Source of the DNA: Acidobacteriota bacterium
Lineage (GTDB): Bacteria; Acidobacteriota; Blastocatellia; Pyrinomonadales; Pyrinomonadaceae
Direction: 5' to 3'
Assembly (NCBI GenBank): GCA_963169175.1
Contig: CAUJFK010000230.1
Coordinates: 1-16,764, forward strand
DNA length: 16,764 nucleotides
Shown: piece after piece, positions 5,449 through 13,175 of the stretch
Layout: each line of letters starts with the position of its first letter
Numbering within the stretch: position 1 is the stretch's first letter
Position numbers and translations under genes: made by a program
The notes under the pieces: generated by a model
Database searches by the model: none
Told to the model about the DNA's origin: nothing
Seen by the model: the letters and a program-made list of their open reading frames with translations, nothing else

Positions 5449-5994
5449 GTGGAGACGATCCTGAACATTGACTGGCGATCGGTATTTGTACCGACAGAAT
5501 CTGTGCTGGAAGTTATCCTGCGCGGAACTATAATGTACGTGGGAATGTTCGCTCTTTTGCGGATATTCCGCCGCCAGGCCGGAGCGATCGGCATTGCTGA
5601 CCTGCTCGTTATCGTAGTAATCGCCGATGCGGCCCAGAACGGCATGGCCGGTGAATCAAAGTCGGTCACGGAGGCCTTGCTGCTCATAGCTACGATCATT
5701 CTATGGGACTGGTTGTTTGACTTGCTCGGATTTCGATCTAAATTTTGGGGCCGCATACTCGAATCGGAGCCGCTGCTTCTGATCAGTAACGGGAGAATAA
5801 TTACTGAAAATCTGGAAAAGGAGATGATCTCAGAAGAGGAACTCCGGAGCCAACTGCGGCAGCAGGGCGTTTCGAACCTATCGACGGTCAGAAAGGCGTA
5901 TCTCGAGACGAACGGCCATTTCAGCGTATTGACCAGTTTGCCTGGTGAAAAGAAACATAAGGGCAACGATAAAGGCACAACAGCCGTCAATTGA
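5449..5994 (+). CDS. DUF421/YetF-type membrane protein
   Basis: A 181-residue inner-membrane protein of the DUF421 (YetF/YdfR) family, whose function is unknown. Three hydrophobic segments lie at about residues 17-38, 46-64 and 73-92. A cytoplasmic domain follows, with the family's EPLLLISNGRIITENLEKEMISEEELRSQLR-type region at about 105-140 (quoted in part: LLLISNGRI, ISEEELRSQLR). A short charged, lysine-rich tail ends it. The family pattern IADLLVIVVIADAAQNGMAG is clear. The start is uncertain: GTG 5449 keeps the N-terminal IDWRSVFVP stretch but has no Shine-Dalgarno sequence, while a GGAG at 5450-5453 would suit a rare CTG at 5461. The stop overlaps an upstream TTG of the next frame, so translation may be coupled to the DUF1385 gene. 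Confidence 0.85.
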   Translation: METILNIDWRSVFVPTESVLEVILRGTIMYVGMFALLRIFRRQAGAIGIADLLVIVVIADAAQNGMAGESKSVTEALLLIATIILWDWLFDLLGFRSKFWGRILESEPLLLISNGRIITENLEKEMISEEELRSQLRQQGVSNLSTVRKAYLETNGHFSVLTSLPGEKKHKGNDKGTTAVN

Positions 5995-6050
5995 AGCGTA
6001 TGAGAATCAGATCAAGCCGAAAGCTTAAATTCCTTCACACCGTATTCGCC

Positions 6051-7145
6051 ATGGAGCGGGACCTGATCGTCGGCGGCCAGGCGGTGATGGAGGGTGTCAT
6101 GATGCGCACACCGTCGGCATATGCCATCGCCTGCCGCAAATCGGACGGTGAGATCATAACGACAGCCGAGCGGCTGCCCAAGTGGAGTGACAAGTATAAA
6201 TGGGTTGGCTGGCCTGTCCTGCGGGGCGGGGCAACGCTGATCCAATCAATGGCCCTCGGCATTAAGGCCCTTAACTTTTCGGCGCGCATCTACGAAGAAG
6301 ACCAAAAGGCCCAGGAAGAACTGACGAAGGCCAAGGAGATGGAAACTGAGGCCGTTCTGGCCGAAGGGACCAACAGCGAGGCATTCCTGAAGGCCCCGGT
6401 CAAGGTCGTGATGCCGGAGAAACACGAAGCCGCCAAGCCGAAAAAGGTAACTCAGTCGGCAAGCGCCGTTGGGTCTATCATCTTCGCTCTCGGGTTCAAT
6501 GTCCTGCTTTTTATCGTCGCGCCGCTTCTGCTGACCAACATTGCCTTCATCGCCGCGGGTTGGGCGGAACCGCCCGTGATCGGCGAGAGTTTTGGCTGGT
6601 GGGCGACAGCGAAGGCCTACATCTGGGAAGTAAAACCGCATTCGTGGATAGCGTTCAACCTGATCGACGGCCTTGTCCGGATGTTCTTTTTCGTAGTGAT
6701 GATCTTTTCAATGTCGTATTTGAAAGACATCCGCCGCGTTTTTGAATATCACGGGGCCGAGCACAAGACAGTGTTCACCTGGGAGAAGGGCCTCGAACTC
6801 AACGTCGGCAATGCGACCACACAAAGACGCCAGCATCCGCGCTGCGGCACCTCGTTCCTGATGGTCGTAATGCTGGTTGCGATCGTTCTGTTCTCGGTCA
6901 TCAAATTCGACGCGATGTGGCTGAATCTGGTGGTGCGGATAGCTCTTATGCCGCTTGTGGCGGGGCTGTCGTATGAGATCATTCGCTATGCCGCAAAGAA
7001 GGAATCGGGTGCTATCTTTAAGCTGATGACGCTTCCCGGCCTATGGCTCCAGAACATTACCACACAGGAACCCGACGGCGAACAACTTGAGGTCGCCATC
7101 CGGGCACTGGACGAATCGCTTAAACTCGAGCCGCAAACTGCGTGA
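6051..7145 (+). CDS. DUF1385 family membrane protein
   Basis: A 364-residue membrane protein of the DUF1385 (COG3872) family, annotated in databases as a predicted metal-dependent enzyme with no proven activity. The N-terminus has the family signature VGGQAVMEGVMMRTP at about residues 6-20. A charged coiled stretch rich in E and K (about 80-135) precedes four hydrophobic segments (starting SIIFALGF, WIAFNLID, SFLMVVML and LNLVVRIA). Conserved polar motifs between them are EYHGAEHKTVFTWE and HPRCGTSF, whose His, Glu and Cys residues are the basis of the metal prediction. I chose ATG 6051 because the signature begins just after it; ATG 6000 or TTG 5991 would add 17 or 20 basic residues and would overlap the DUF421 stop. 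The order DUF1385 then prfA is common in bacteria. Confidence 0.88.
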   Translation: MERDLIVGGQAVMEGVMMRTPSAYAIACRKSDGEIITTAERLPKWSDKYKWVGWPVLRGGATLIQSMALGIKALNFSARIYEEDQKAQEELTKAKEMETEAVLAEGTNSEAFLKAPVKVVMPEKHEAAKPKKVTQSASAVGSIIFALGFNVLLFIVAPLLLTNIAFIAAGWAEPPVIGESFGWWATAKAYIWEVKPHSWIAFNLIDGLVRMFFFVVMIFSMSYLKDIRRVFEYHGAEHKTVFTWEKGLELNVGNATTQRRQHPRCGTSFLMVVMLVAIVLFSVIKFDAMWLNLVVRIALMPLVAGLSYEIIRYAAKKESGAIFKLMTLPGLWLQNITTQEPDGEQLEVAIRALDESLKLEPQTA

Positions 7146-7154
7146 GATATATTA

Positions 7155-7221
7155 ACCACAGAGACACAGAGCGTCAGAGAACTAACAAGGAAAACCTCTG
7201 TGCCCTCTGTGTCTCTGTGGT
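7155..7221. repeat. 17-bp perfect inverted repeat just before prfA
   Basis: Bases 7155-7171 (ACCACAGAGACACAGAG) are the exact reverse complement of 7205-7221, with a 33-nt loop. It fills almost the whole gap between DUF1385 and prfA, ending 9 nt before the prfA ATG. The arm is the same family as 654-680. In RNA it would form a stable stem next to the prfA start, or a DUF1385 terminator without a T-tract. Confidence 0.85.
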
Positions 7222-7230
7222 GAAATAACA

Positions 7231-8307
7231 ATGCTGGAAAAACTTGTACAGATAGAAAAAAACTACGAAGAGCTGACCGAGCAGATCTCGTCGCCGGATA
7301 TAACGTCGGATATGAAGGCGTACACCAAGGCGATGAAGCAGCACCGGAGCCTTAGCATAATCGTCGAAAAATACCGCGAGGTCAAAAAGCTCACCGACGA
7401 TCTTGCCGGTGCCAAGGAGTTAGCGGCCGCGGCTGATGATGACGAGATGAAGCAGATGGCCCTCTCAGAAGTTGCTGAGATAGAGGCCAAACTACCGGAC
7501 GCCGAAGAAGAATTGAAATTTCTCCTGCTGCCGCAGGACCCGAATGATGAAAAGAACGTTATCCTCGAAATTCGCGCCGGGACCGGCGGCGACGAAGCAA
7601 CGCTCTTTGCTGCCGACGTGCTGCGGATGTATGCCCGCTACGCCGAACGGCAGGGCTGGAAGATGGAGGTGCTTGAGGCCGCGGATACGGGCGTAGGCGG
7701 CATCAAAGAAGCCGTCGCAATGATCGAGGGCGACCGCGTTTATTCAAAGCTCCGCTACGAATCGGGCGTTCACCGCGTCCAGCGTGTTCCGCAGACTGAA
7801 ACACAAGGCCGCATTCACACGTCCGCGATCACGGTGGCGGTATTGCCCGAAGCCGAAGAAGTTGACGTACAGATCAATCAAAACGACCTGCGTATTGATA
7901 CATTTTGCTCATCAGGCCCGGGCGGCCAGTCAGTGAATACGACCTATTCGGCCGTTCGCATCACACATTTGCCGACGGGCGTCGTTGTCTCGATGCAGGA
8001 CGAAAAATCGCAGATCAAGAACCGCGAAAAGGCAATGCGCGTGCTTCGCGCGCGGCTGCAGGAGATCGAAGAACAAAAGCAGCACGATGCACTGTCCGCC
8101 GAACGCAAATCGATGGTCGGCAGCGGCGACCGGTCGGAAAAGATCCGTACCTATAATTTCAAAGAGAACCGCGTTTCGGACCACCGCATTGGGCTGACGG
8201 TACATCAACTCGACCTTGTGCTTGAAGGCCAGTTGGACGAGTTCATCGACGCCCTGCGGACACATTACCAAACCGAAAAATTGAAAGCGGAAGCCGTTGC
8301 GGTCTAG
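7231..8307 (+). CDS. prfA: Peptide chain release factor 1
   Basis: A 358-residue class-I release factor that reads UAA and UAG in the ribosomal A site and triggers peptide release. The catalytic GGQ is G231-G232-Q233 in SSGPGGQSVN, whose glutamine is normally methylated by PrmC. The stop-codon-recognition tripeptide is P187-Q188-T189 in RVQRVPQTETQGRIHTS; the P-x-T form marks RF1 as opposed to RF2 (SPF). Domain 1 is the N-terminal coiled region (1-105), followed by the PCRF region with IRAGTGGDEATLFA. Length and ends are normal. Start ATG 7231 fits the family N-terminus. No Shine-Dalgarno site is visible; instead the right arm of a 17-bp inverted repeat ends 9 nt upstream, which may affect initiation. 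No prmC follows. Confidence 0.97.
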   Translation: MLEKLVQIEKNYEELTEQISSPDITSDMKAYTKAMKQHRSLSIIVEKYREVKKLTDDLAGAKELAAAADDDEMKQMALSEVAEIEAKLPDAEEELKFLLLPQDPNDEKNVILEIRAGTGGDEATLFAADVLRMYARYAERQGWKMEVLEAADTGVGGIKEAVAMIEGDRVYSKLRYESGVHRVQRVPQTETQGRIHTSAITVAVLPEAEEVDVQINQNDLRIDTFCSSGPGGQSVNTTYSAVRITHLPTGVVVSMQDEKSQIKNREKAMRVLRARLQEIEEQKQHDALSAERKSMVGSGDRSEKIRTYNFKENRVSDHRIGLTVHQLDLVLEGQLDEFIDALRTHYQTEKLKAEAVAV

Positions 8308-8381
8308 GCCAGATCTCCAGATCCGCCACGCCTAGCCATCGCGGTCGGCTGACCAGAGGCGGACGCGCCAAACGATCAAGT

Positions 8382-9038
8382 GTGCCAATAACTAAACTCT
8401 TCCTGATCCGACACGGCCAATCCGCCGGAAACGCCGAAGGCCGTTTCGGCGGCCACGGCCCGACGCCGCTTTCGGAGCGCGGTCGCTGCCAGGCAAATGC
8501 CACGGCCGATGCAATGGCAAAAGAGGGGATCAGCGCGATATTCTCAAGCGACCTCGACCGCGCCGTGCAGACGGCCGAACCGCTTTCCGAGCTGCTGAAG
8601 ATCCCGATCCTTACGACAAAGGCCTTTCGCGAACGACATGTCGGCGTGCTTGAGGGGCTGACCTTTGACGAATCAAAGGCACAATATCCAAAGGATTACT
8701 TTGCTCTGGTCAACCGCGAGATTCACCACGTGATCACGGGCGGCGAAAGCTATCGTCACCTGCTCCGCCGTGCAACGGGCGAGCTGTGGGAAATACTCCG
8801 CAACCATCAGGGTCAGCGGATCGCCATCTTTTCACACACCGGCGCGATCTGCTTTATGACGCTGCATTTGATGGGGGCCATTCATCGTTCGACAAAAAGG
8901 ACCCCATGGCTCGTTACCTCAAACTGCGGCGTCAACCGCTTTGAGATTCGCGGCCGAAACAACATCCGCGTCAATGCCCTAAACGACACCCGCCACCTTG
9001 CCGAAATAACCGGCAACGACGCCTTCGCGGCCCGATAA
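8382..9038 (+). CDS. Histidine phosphatase family protein (phosphoglycerate mutase-like)
   Basis: A 218-residue cytoplasmic phosphatase of the branch-1 histidine phosphatase superfamily. The phosphoacceptor is H11 in LIRHGQSAGN; partner residues are R10, R60 in SSDLDRAVQTAE, E84 in FRERHVGVLEG and H152 in FSHTGAI. The superfamily covers phosphoglycerate mutase, alpha-ribazole phosphatase and broad sugar-phosphate phosphatases. This one is closer to the small phosphatases than to the true mutase because of its size, but the substrate cannot be named. It follows prfA by 74 nt, a gap in which I see no gene or clear signal. Start is GTG 8382, immediately before the first conserved strand (TKLFLIRHG); no Shine-Dalgarno site is evident. 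It converges on the TonB-dependent receptor gene, with a terminator between them. Confidence 0.88.
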   Translation: MPITKLFLIRHGQSAGNAEGRFGGHGPTPLSERGRCQANATADAMAKEGISAIFSSDLDRAVQTAEPLSELLKIPILTTKAFRERHVGVLEGLTFDESKAQYPKDYFALVNREIHHVITGGESYRHLLRRATGELWEILRNHQGQRIAIFSHTGAICFMTLHLMGAIHRSTKRTPWLVTSNCGVNRFEIRGRNNIRVNALNDTRHLAEITGNDAFAAR

Positions 9039-9050
9039 ACATTTTCAGCG

Positions 9051-9078
9051 AAAAAAGGCCGTGCCCGAAAACACGGCC
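9051..9078 (-). terminator. Intrinsic terminator of the TonB-dependent receptor gene
   Basis: On the minus strand GGCCGTG (9072-9078) pairs with CACGGCC (9057-9063) over 7 bp, followed directly by six T residues (9051-9056). It begins 23 nt after the receptor stop codon. On the plus strand there is a stem but no T-tract, so it chiefly serves the minus-strand gene. Confidence 0.85.
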
Positions 9079-9100
9079 CATATCAATAAACGATCCGACC

Positions 9101-12100
9101 TTAGAAAGAATATCGAAGGCCAAACTGCATTCGACGCGGTACGCCCTGGATGTCGGTAAAGATCTTGCCGAAATCACTGGTCGCCTCGCCAATATCGGAA
9201 TCCTGCTGGAGTCCCCATGTTGAGCGGGTCAGGTTTCCGTTCTGTCCGTCGAAATACTGATGGTTGAAGACATTTATCACTTCCCACCGGAACTGAAGCT
9301 TGTGGCCTTCGCTCCACGGCATGGTGAATGACTTCGACAAGCCGAGATCAAGCGTTGAATAACCCGGCAGCCGCATAGCGTTACGATCGCCAGTTTCACC
9401 CGGCCGAGCGTTCCGCCAGGCGTTGTAAGCCGCCTGTGGATCGCCGAAAGCATTCTGCGTATTGCGGTCCACCTGTATCTGGACATTTCGAACGCGGACA
9501 CCGCTCGACTGTGCGTTCCAGTTTGTTGCCCACTGCGCAGCATCAAAGGGCGATATCGCCGGCAGCCCGGTGTTCCACCTCGCAATACCCGACAGCTGCC
9601 AACCGCCGATCAACGCATCGGTAAAGCCGTTCATATCACTGAACCAGTGCTTTCCTTGTCCGAACGGCAGTTGGAAGATGAAATTCGCGTTGACACTATG
9701 GCGAATATCAAAATCTGAAACTGAGTAGTTATCCTGCGGCCGCAGCGGATTCAGGATGAACTGAGAACCGTACGAACCTCCGGTTTGAAGGCCGGACGCG
9801 CTGTCAAATGACTTGGCCCAGGTGTAATTGATGTCATACGTCAATGTGTCACCCAAACGCTGGCGAACCGAAAAGGTCGCACCGTGATAATCCGACTTGG
9901 CGGCGGAGCTAAACGCTGAGAATGCGGCGTACTGCGGGTGGAAGAACAAATTGCTCCACGCTCCTGCTCCGCTGTAGTCATCATCCAGCGCAGATTGAAC
10001 GAACGTCCAGTCAAGGATGTCGTAGCCATCCCGCGCGACCATGTAATACACCGCCTGCGTAGGCGTCATGGCAGCGTAATCCGTATCATCCCAGAATACC
10101 GCGAGGCTTGCACCGGCATTCGGGAAAAAGTGATTGAAGTACGGAATGTTCGGTATTGCCGCAAGCGGTGTGTCTGCCGCTCTGAGCGTGTGAAGCATGC
10201 CAGCTGCGGTGTACCAGTCCATTCCGGTACCCGGGTCAACCAGGTTGTTGAGTGCCATCACATCACGAGCGGCCAGCAAATTCCTTGCTTTCCTGCCGAT
10301 ATATGATGCTTCGAGATACAAACCGCCAGGCAGCTTGCGGCCATACGAGAAATTCCACGTATAGTGCTTTGGCGTCTTGATCGTTGCGTCGAGCGATGAC
10401 TCGATCCGCTGGGCCTCGTCTGCGGGTGTTTGAAAGCCCTGTGCCGGTGATTGCGGTACATACGGTAATCCGCGGATCTGCTGGCCCAATCCGGTAAACA
10501 ACGGGCCGCAGTTCGGGGGATCTCCTGGAGAGGCCGGAGCACAGTTCGTGATGTCGAAGCTGTTTGCAGCGACCGCTATTTCCTCAGTAAATCCGATCGT
10601 GGACAAACCGCTGAAGCTAACAGCAAGTTGGCCTCCGAAGTGATCGGAGAGAATACGGAACCCACCCCTGAATACCGACTCCCCATTCTTGCCGAAAAGG
10701 TTTCCAAGAAAACCTGATTTGAAGCTTGGTGACCAGGCCGCCGATATGCTCGGCTGCCAGTTCTTCCAATCCATTTTATAGAACCCAGGGCCGCTGTTGG
10801 CAGGGCCGCCGCGCTCGAAGGTGATCAGGTCATTAAGAGCGATGCCCTGTGCCGCCGCAGCCTTGCGCCGTTCGAAGAAGTCGCCCAGCGGCTCGGTCGG
10901 CACTACCTGGAAGCCTGTTTTTTCATAAACCGGCCGGCTCAAACCATAACGAACTCCAAGGGTCAGTGTAAGATCACGCCTGAGCTTCCAGGCATCCTGA
11001 ACGTACAGATCGTATTCCTCTGTCGCAAAATTTCTGTCTGTTGGCGTTCCCTGTTCCAGCGGGTTCCCGTCGATGTCGAACGTATAGCTGCCGCTGTAAT
11101 CCGAATATCGCCCGATCAAGGCCGCTGCCGTATTTTGGATGATGGTCCGCTGCGACCGGGCGAAAGAATAACCGCTGCCCGAAACCGCTTGGTCCAGAAC
11201 GCGTCCGGAAAGGTTATAGAACGACGGGTTCGTGATCGCAGTATCATAGGCGCTGCCATAGTCCACTCGTTTATTCCTGATGGCGCGAACATTTCCGCCG
11301 AACCGCCACGTGTGGTTTCCCTGTATCCAAGTAAAATCATCCGTTATGTTCTGGGTGGGTGTGATTCGGCTCAGGGTGCGCGTGAAAGCCAGCGGTTGGA
11401 AGACAAACCGGAAGAAGATCGTGTTATCGGTCGAATCACCCGTGGTGCTAAAGGCCTGTCGGGTGAAACCATATCTGAAGTTATTGACCATATTGGCATT
11501 GATGGCCCAATCATGCCCAGCCACCATACCCCACGGGTGGTCCCAGCTAGTGCCGGCCAGCGTATCAGGAAACTGAGAAGTGCCGGTCAAATGGTCGCGC
11601 TGGAAATTAGCACGGAAATAAAGCGACTGACTATCGGTGAGCTTATAGTCCAACCGCGTGATGTGGGTATTCTCCTCGGTTTCGGTCGGCGAGTTGAAAC
11701 GGTAGCCGCCAGTATTGACGCCATCACCGACAGTGTCGTCGTTTACCGGATACTTCTGGGCTGCTGACGCGAGGAACTGCATCGCGATAGGGTTTATCCC
11801 AACTTCCGAATAGATATTGTTCAATTCGGCAAGCGGCACCGAACAAAAGCCGCCAGTGCAGCTCGGTCCCGAACCGAAGAACCTGAGTGTACCCTGGCCG
11901 ACATGCGCCATTGGAACGGTGCGCACGACCGAAACGCCTTGCTGCTGCCTCTGCCCCTCATAGGTGTAGAAGAAAAACAACTTGTCCTTTATGATCGGCC
12001 CGCCGATCGAACCGCCGAAAATGTCACGGGCGAGGCTGGGGCGCGGAGCTTTTTGCTCACCTGCTTTGAACAAGCCGCTCTGCACGACGAATTCGTCCGC

Positions 12101-12940
12101 CGTGTACACACCAGCCGCGTTATTGAAAAAGTTGTTCGCGGAAAAGGCGGTCGGGCGGTAGAAATAAAAGAGTGAGCCGCGGAAATTGTTCGTGCCGCTC
12201 CGGGTGATCAACGAGATCTGAGCGCCCGATGACCGGCCCTGGCTTGCATCAGGGTTCGAGGTGGTAATTCGAAACTCCTCGACCGACTCAGCGGTGGCCC
12301 GGAGTACCGTATCTTGCGAGGTCTGAAACTGGCCGGTACGTCCGCCGTTCTGTTGATCGTTTATATCAACACCATCAAGCAAAACGTTGGCCTGATCGCT
12401 TCGGCCGCCGGCAACATAGCCCTCACGGGTAACGCCGGGCTGAAGGCTCAGCAGGTCAGCAACACGGCGAAGATCGGTCGGCAACTGCGTGATCTGCTGG
12501 GGAACAAAGTTGTTACCCAGGCTCGCATCCTGCGTGTTAATGACCGACTCGATCGTGTTTGACGTAACATCGACAACAGCCGTAACATCGCCGGGTTCAA
12601 GGGCAAGATGGACCTCGATGGGCGAATCTACAAGGGCTTTCACACTTGAGTTTACAAGCTTTTTAAAGCTCGCCGCCTCGACCTCTAGGCGATAGGTAGC
12701 AGGCGGAATGCCCGGGAAACCATATTTCCCGTCAGAGTTTGTCGTAACCGACCGACTGAATCCTGTGGCCGGATTCGAAAGTCGGACCGTCGCGCCGGGC
12801 ACAGCGGCTGAAGCCTGGTCTGTGACGGTGCCGCTTATACCGCTTGTGCCGGCCTGCCCAAGAGCACTTCCGGCCGCGAACAAGAACAATACGGCAACCG
12901 TCAGAAATGCGAGGGTACCTGTATTCTTTATCTTTTTCAT
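9101..12940 (-). CDS. Oar-like TonB-dependent outer-membrane receptor
   Basis: A 1279-residue outer-membrane beta-barrel protein. Residues 1-28 form a signal peptide (basic KKIK, a hydrophobic core, cleavage near ALG-Q). Residues 32-115 are a carboxypeptidase-regulatory/CnaB-like domain (GISGTVTDQASAAVPGATVRL, GKYGFPGIPPATYRLEV). A plug domain follows at about 140-245, with VLLDGVDIND and FRITTSNPDASQGRSSGAQI. The rest is a large barrel in which NFRGSLFYFYRP, IGGPIIKDKLFFFYTYEG and terminal RRMQFGLRYSF are typical of the Oar-like group; the last residue is F, as outer-membrane assembly needs. Paired cysteines (GPSCTGGFC; NCAPASPGDPPNC) sit in likely outer loops. This group probably imports large ligands, but the ligand is unknown: no SusD-like, peptidase or glycosidase gene adjoins it. 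AGGAGG lies 4 nt before ATG 12940, the strongest ribosome site in the window. A terminator follows the stop. Confidence 0.93.
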   Translation of the reverse strand: MKKIKNTGTLAFLTVAVLFLFAAGSALGQAGTSGISGTVTDQASAAVPGATVRLSNPATGFSRSVTTNSDGKYGFPGIPPATYRLEVEAASFKKLVNSSVKALVDSPIEVHLALEPGDVTAVVDVTSNTIESVINTQDASLGNNFVPQQITQLPTDLRRVADLLSLQPGVTREGYVAGGRSDQANVLLDGVDINDQQNGGRTGQFQTSQDTVLRATAESVEEFRITTSNPDASQGRSSGAQISLITRSGTNNFRGSLFYFYRPTAFSANNFFNNAAGVYTADEFVVQSGLFKAGEQKAPRPSLARDIFGGSIGGPIIKDKLFFFYTYEGQRQQQGVSVVRTVPMAHVGQGTLRFFGSGPSCTGGFCSVPLAELNNIYSEVGINPIAMQFLASAAQKYPVNDDTVGDGVNTGGYRFNSPTETEENTHITRLDYKLTDSQSLYFRANFQRDHLTGTSQFPDTLAGTSWDHPWGMVAGHDWAINANMVNNFRYGFTRQAFSTTGDSTDNTIFFRFVFQPLAFTRTLSRITPTQNITDDFTWIQGNHTWRFGGNVRAIRNKRVDYGSAYDTAITNPSFYNLSGRVLDQAVSGSGYSFARSQRTIIQNTAAALIGRYSDYSGSYTFDIDGNPLEQGTPTDRNFATEEYDLYVQDAWKLRRDLTLTLGVRYGLSRPVYEKTGFQVVPTEPLGDFFERRKAAAAQGIALNDLITFERGGPANSGPGFYKMDWKNWQPSISAAWSPSFKSGFLGNLFGKNGESVFRGGFRILSDHFGGQLAVSFSGLSTIGFTEEIAVAANSFDITNCAPASPGDPPNCGPLFTGLGQQIRGLPYVPQSPAQGFQTPADEAQRIESSLDATIKTPKHYTWNFSYGRKLPGGLYLEASYIGRKARNLLAARDVMALNNLVDPGTGMDWYTAAGMLHTLRAADTPLAAIPNIPYFNHFFPNAGASLAVFWDDTDYAAMTPTQAVYYMVARDGYDILDWTFVQSALDDDYSGAGAWSNLFFHPQYAAFSAFSSAAKSDYHGATFSVRQRLGDTLTYDINYTWAKSFDSASGLQTGGSYGSQFILNPLRPQDNYSVSDFDIRHSVNANFIFQLPFGQGKHWFSDMNGFTDALIGGWQLSGIARWNTGLPAISPFDAAQWATNWNAQSSGVRVRNVQIQVDRNTQNAFGDPQAAYNAWRNARPGETGDRNAMRLPGYSTLDLGLSKSFTMPWSEGHKLQFRWEVINVFNHQYFDGQNGNLTRSTWGLQQDSDIGEATSDFGKIFTDIQGVPRRMQFGLRYSF

Positions 12941-12944
12941 AGAT

Positions 12945-12950
12945 CCTCCT
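12945..12950 (-). promoter_or_regulatory. Consensus Shine-Dalgarno for the TonB-dependent receptor
   Basis: AGGAGG on the minus strand lies 4 nt before ATG 12940. Most other genes here have weak or no visible site, so this gene may be highly translated. Confidence 0.75.
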
Positions 12951-13147
12951 AATGGTGGTTAGCAGAGCAGTCCAACGGCTAGGTTTGCCATTCGACTGCC
13001 AAATGACGCATATTTCGTTCCATTCCCTGCAAGGCCCATGCAATGCAATGTTGTCAATGATTTACGGACGCTCTGCAGATGGTGATCTCCGCTGAATACA
13101 TCAATTTTTTGAATTTTAGATCACTTTTTTGGAAAAGGTTTTCGGGA

Positions 13148-13175
13148 ATTATACATAGTTTCGGCGTACACTCAA
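13148..13175 (-). promoter_or_regulatory. Probable promoter of the TonB-dependent receptor gene
   Basis: On the minus strand TTGAGT (13170-13175), a 16-nt spacer and a perfect TATAAT (13148-13153) straddle the end of the flavoprotein gene. Transcription would start near 13140, leaving a leader of about 200 nt before ATG 12940. The leader contains no gene that I recognise. Confidence 0.5.

Noticed and set aside
7789..7797. PQT in place of PAT/PVT in release factor 1 as a sign of altered stop recognition
   Set aside because: The middle residue of P-x-T varies in RF1 of ordinary bacteria; not evidence of recoding.
8308..8381. Possible hairpin or small gene between prfA and the phosphatase
   Set aside because: Short GATCT tandem and GGCGGA/CCGCC matches are too weak and no T-tract or start signal is seen.
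11135..11767. 210-codon plus-strand frame inside the TonB-dependent receptor
   Set aside because: Antisense to a strongly supported 1279-codon gene; no promoter or family match.
13035..13057. TTGACA on the minus strand as a -35 for the receptor gene
   Set aside because: No -10-like hexamer occurs 16-18 nt downstream (CCTTGC at 17 nt); the TATAAT at 13148-13153 is the better candidate.
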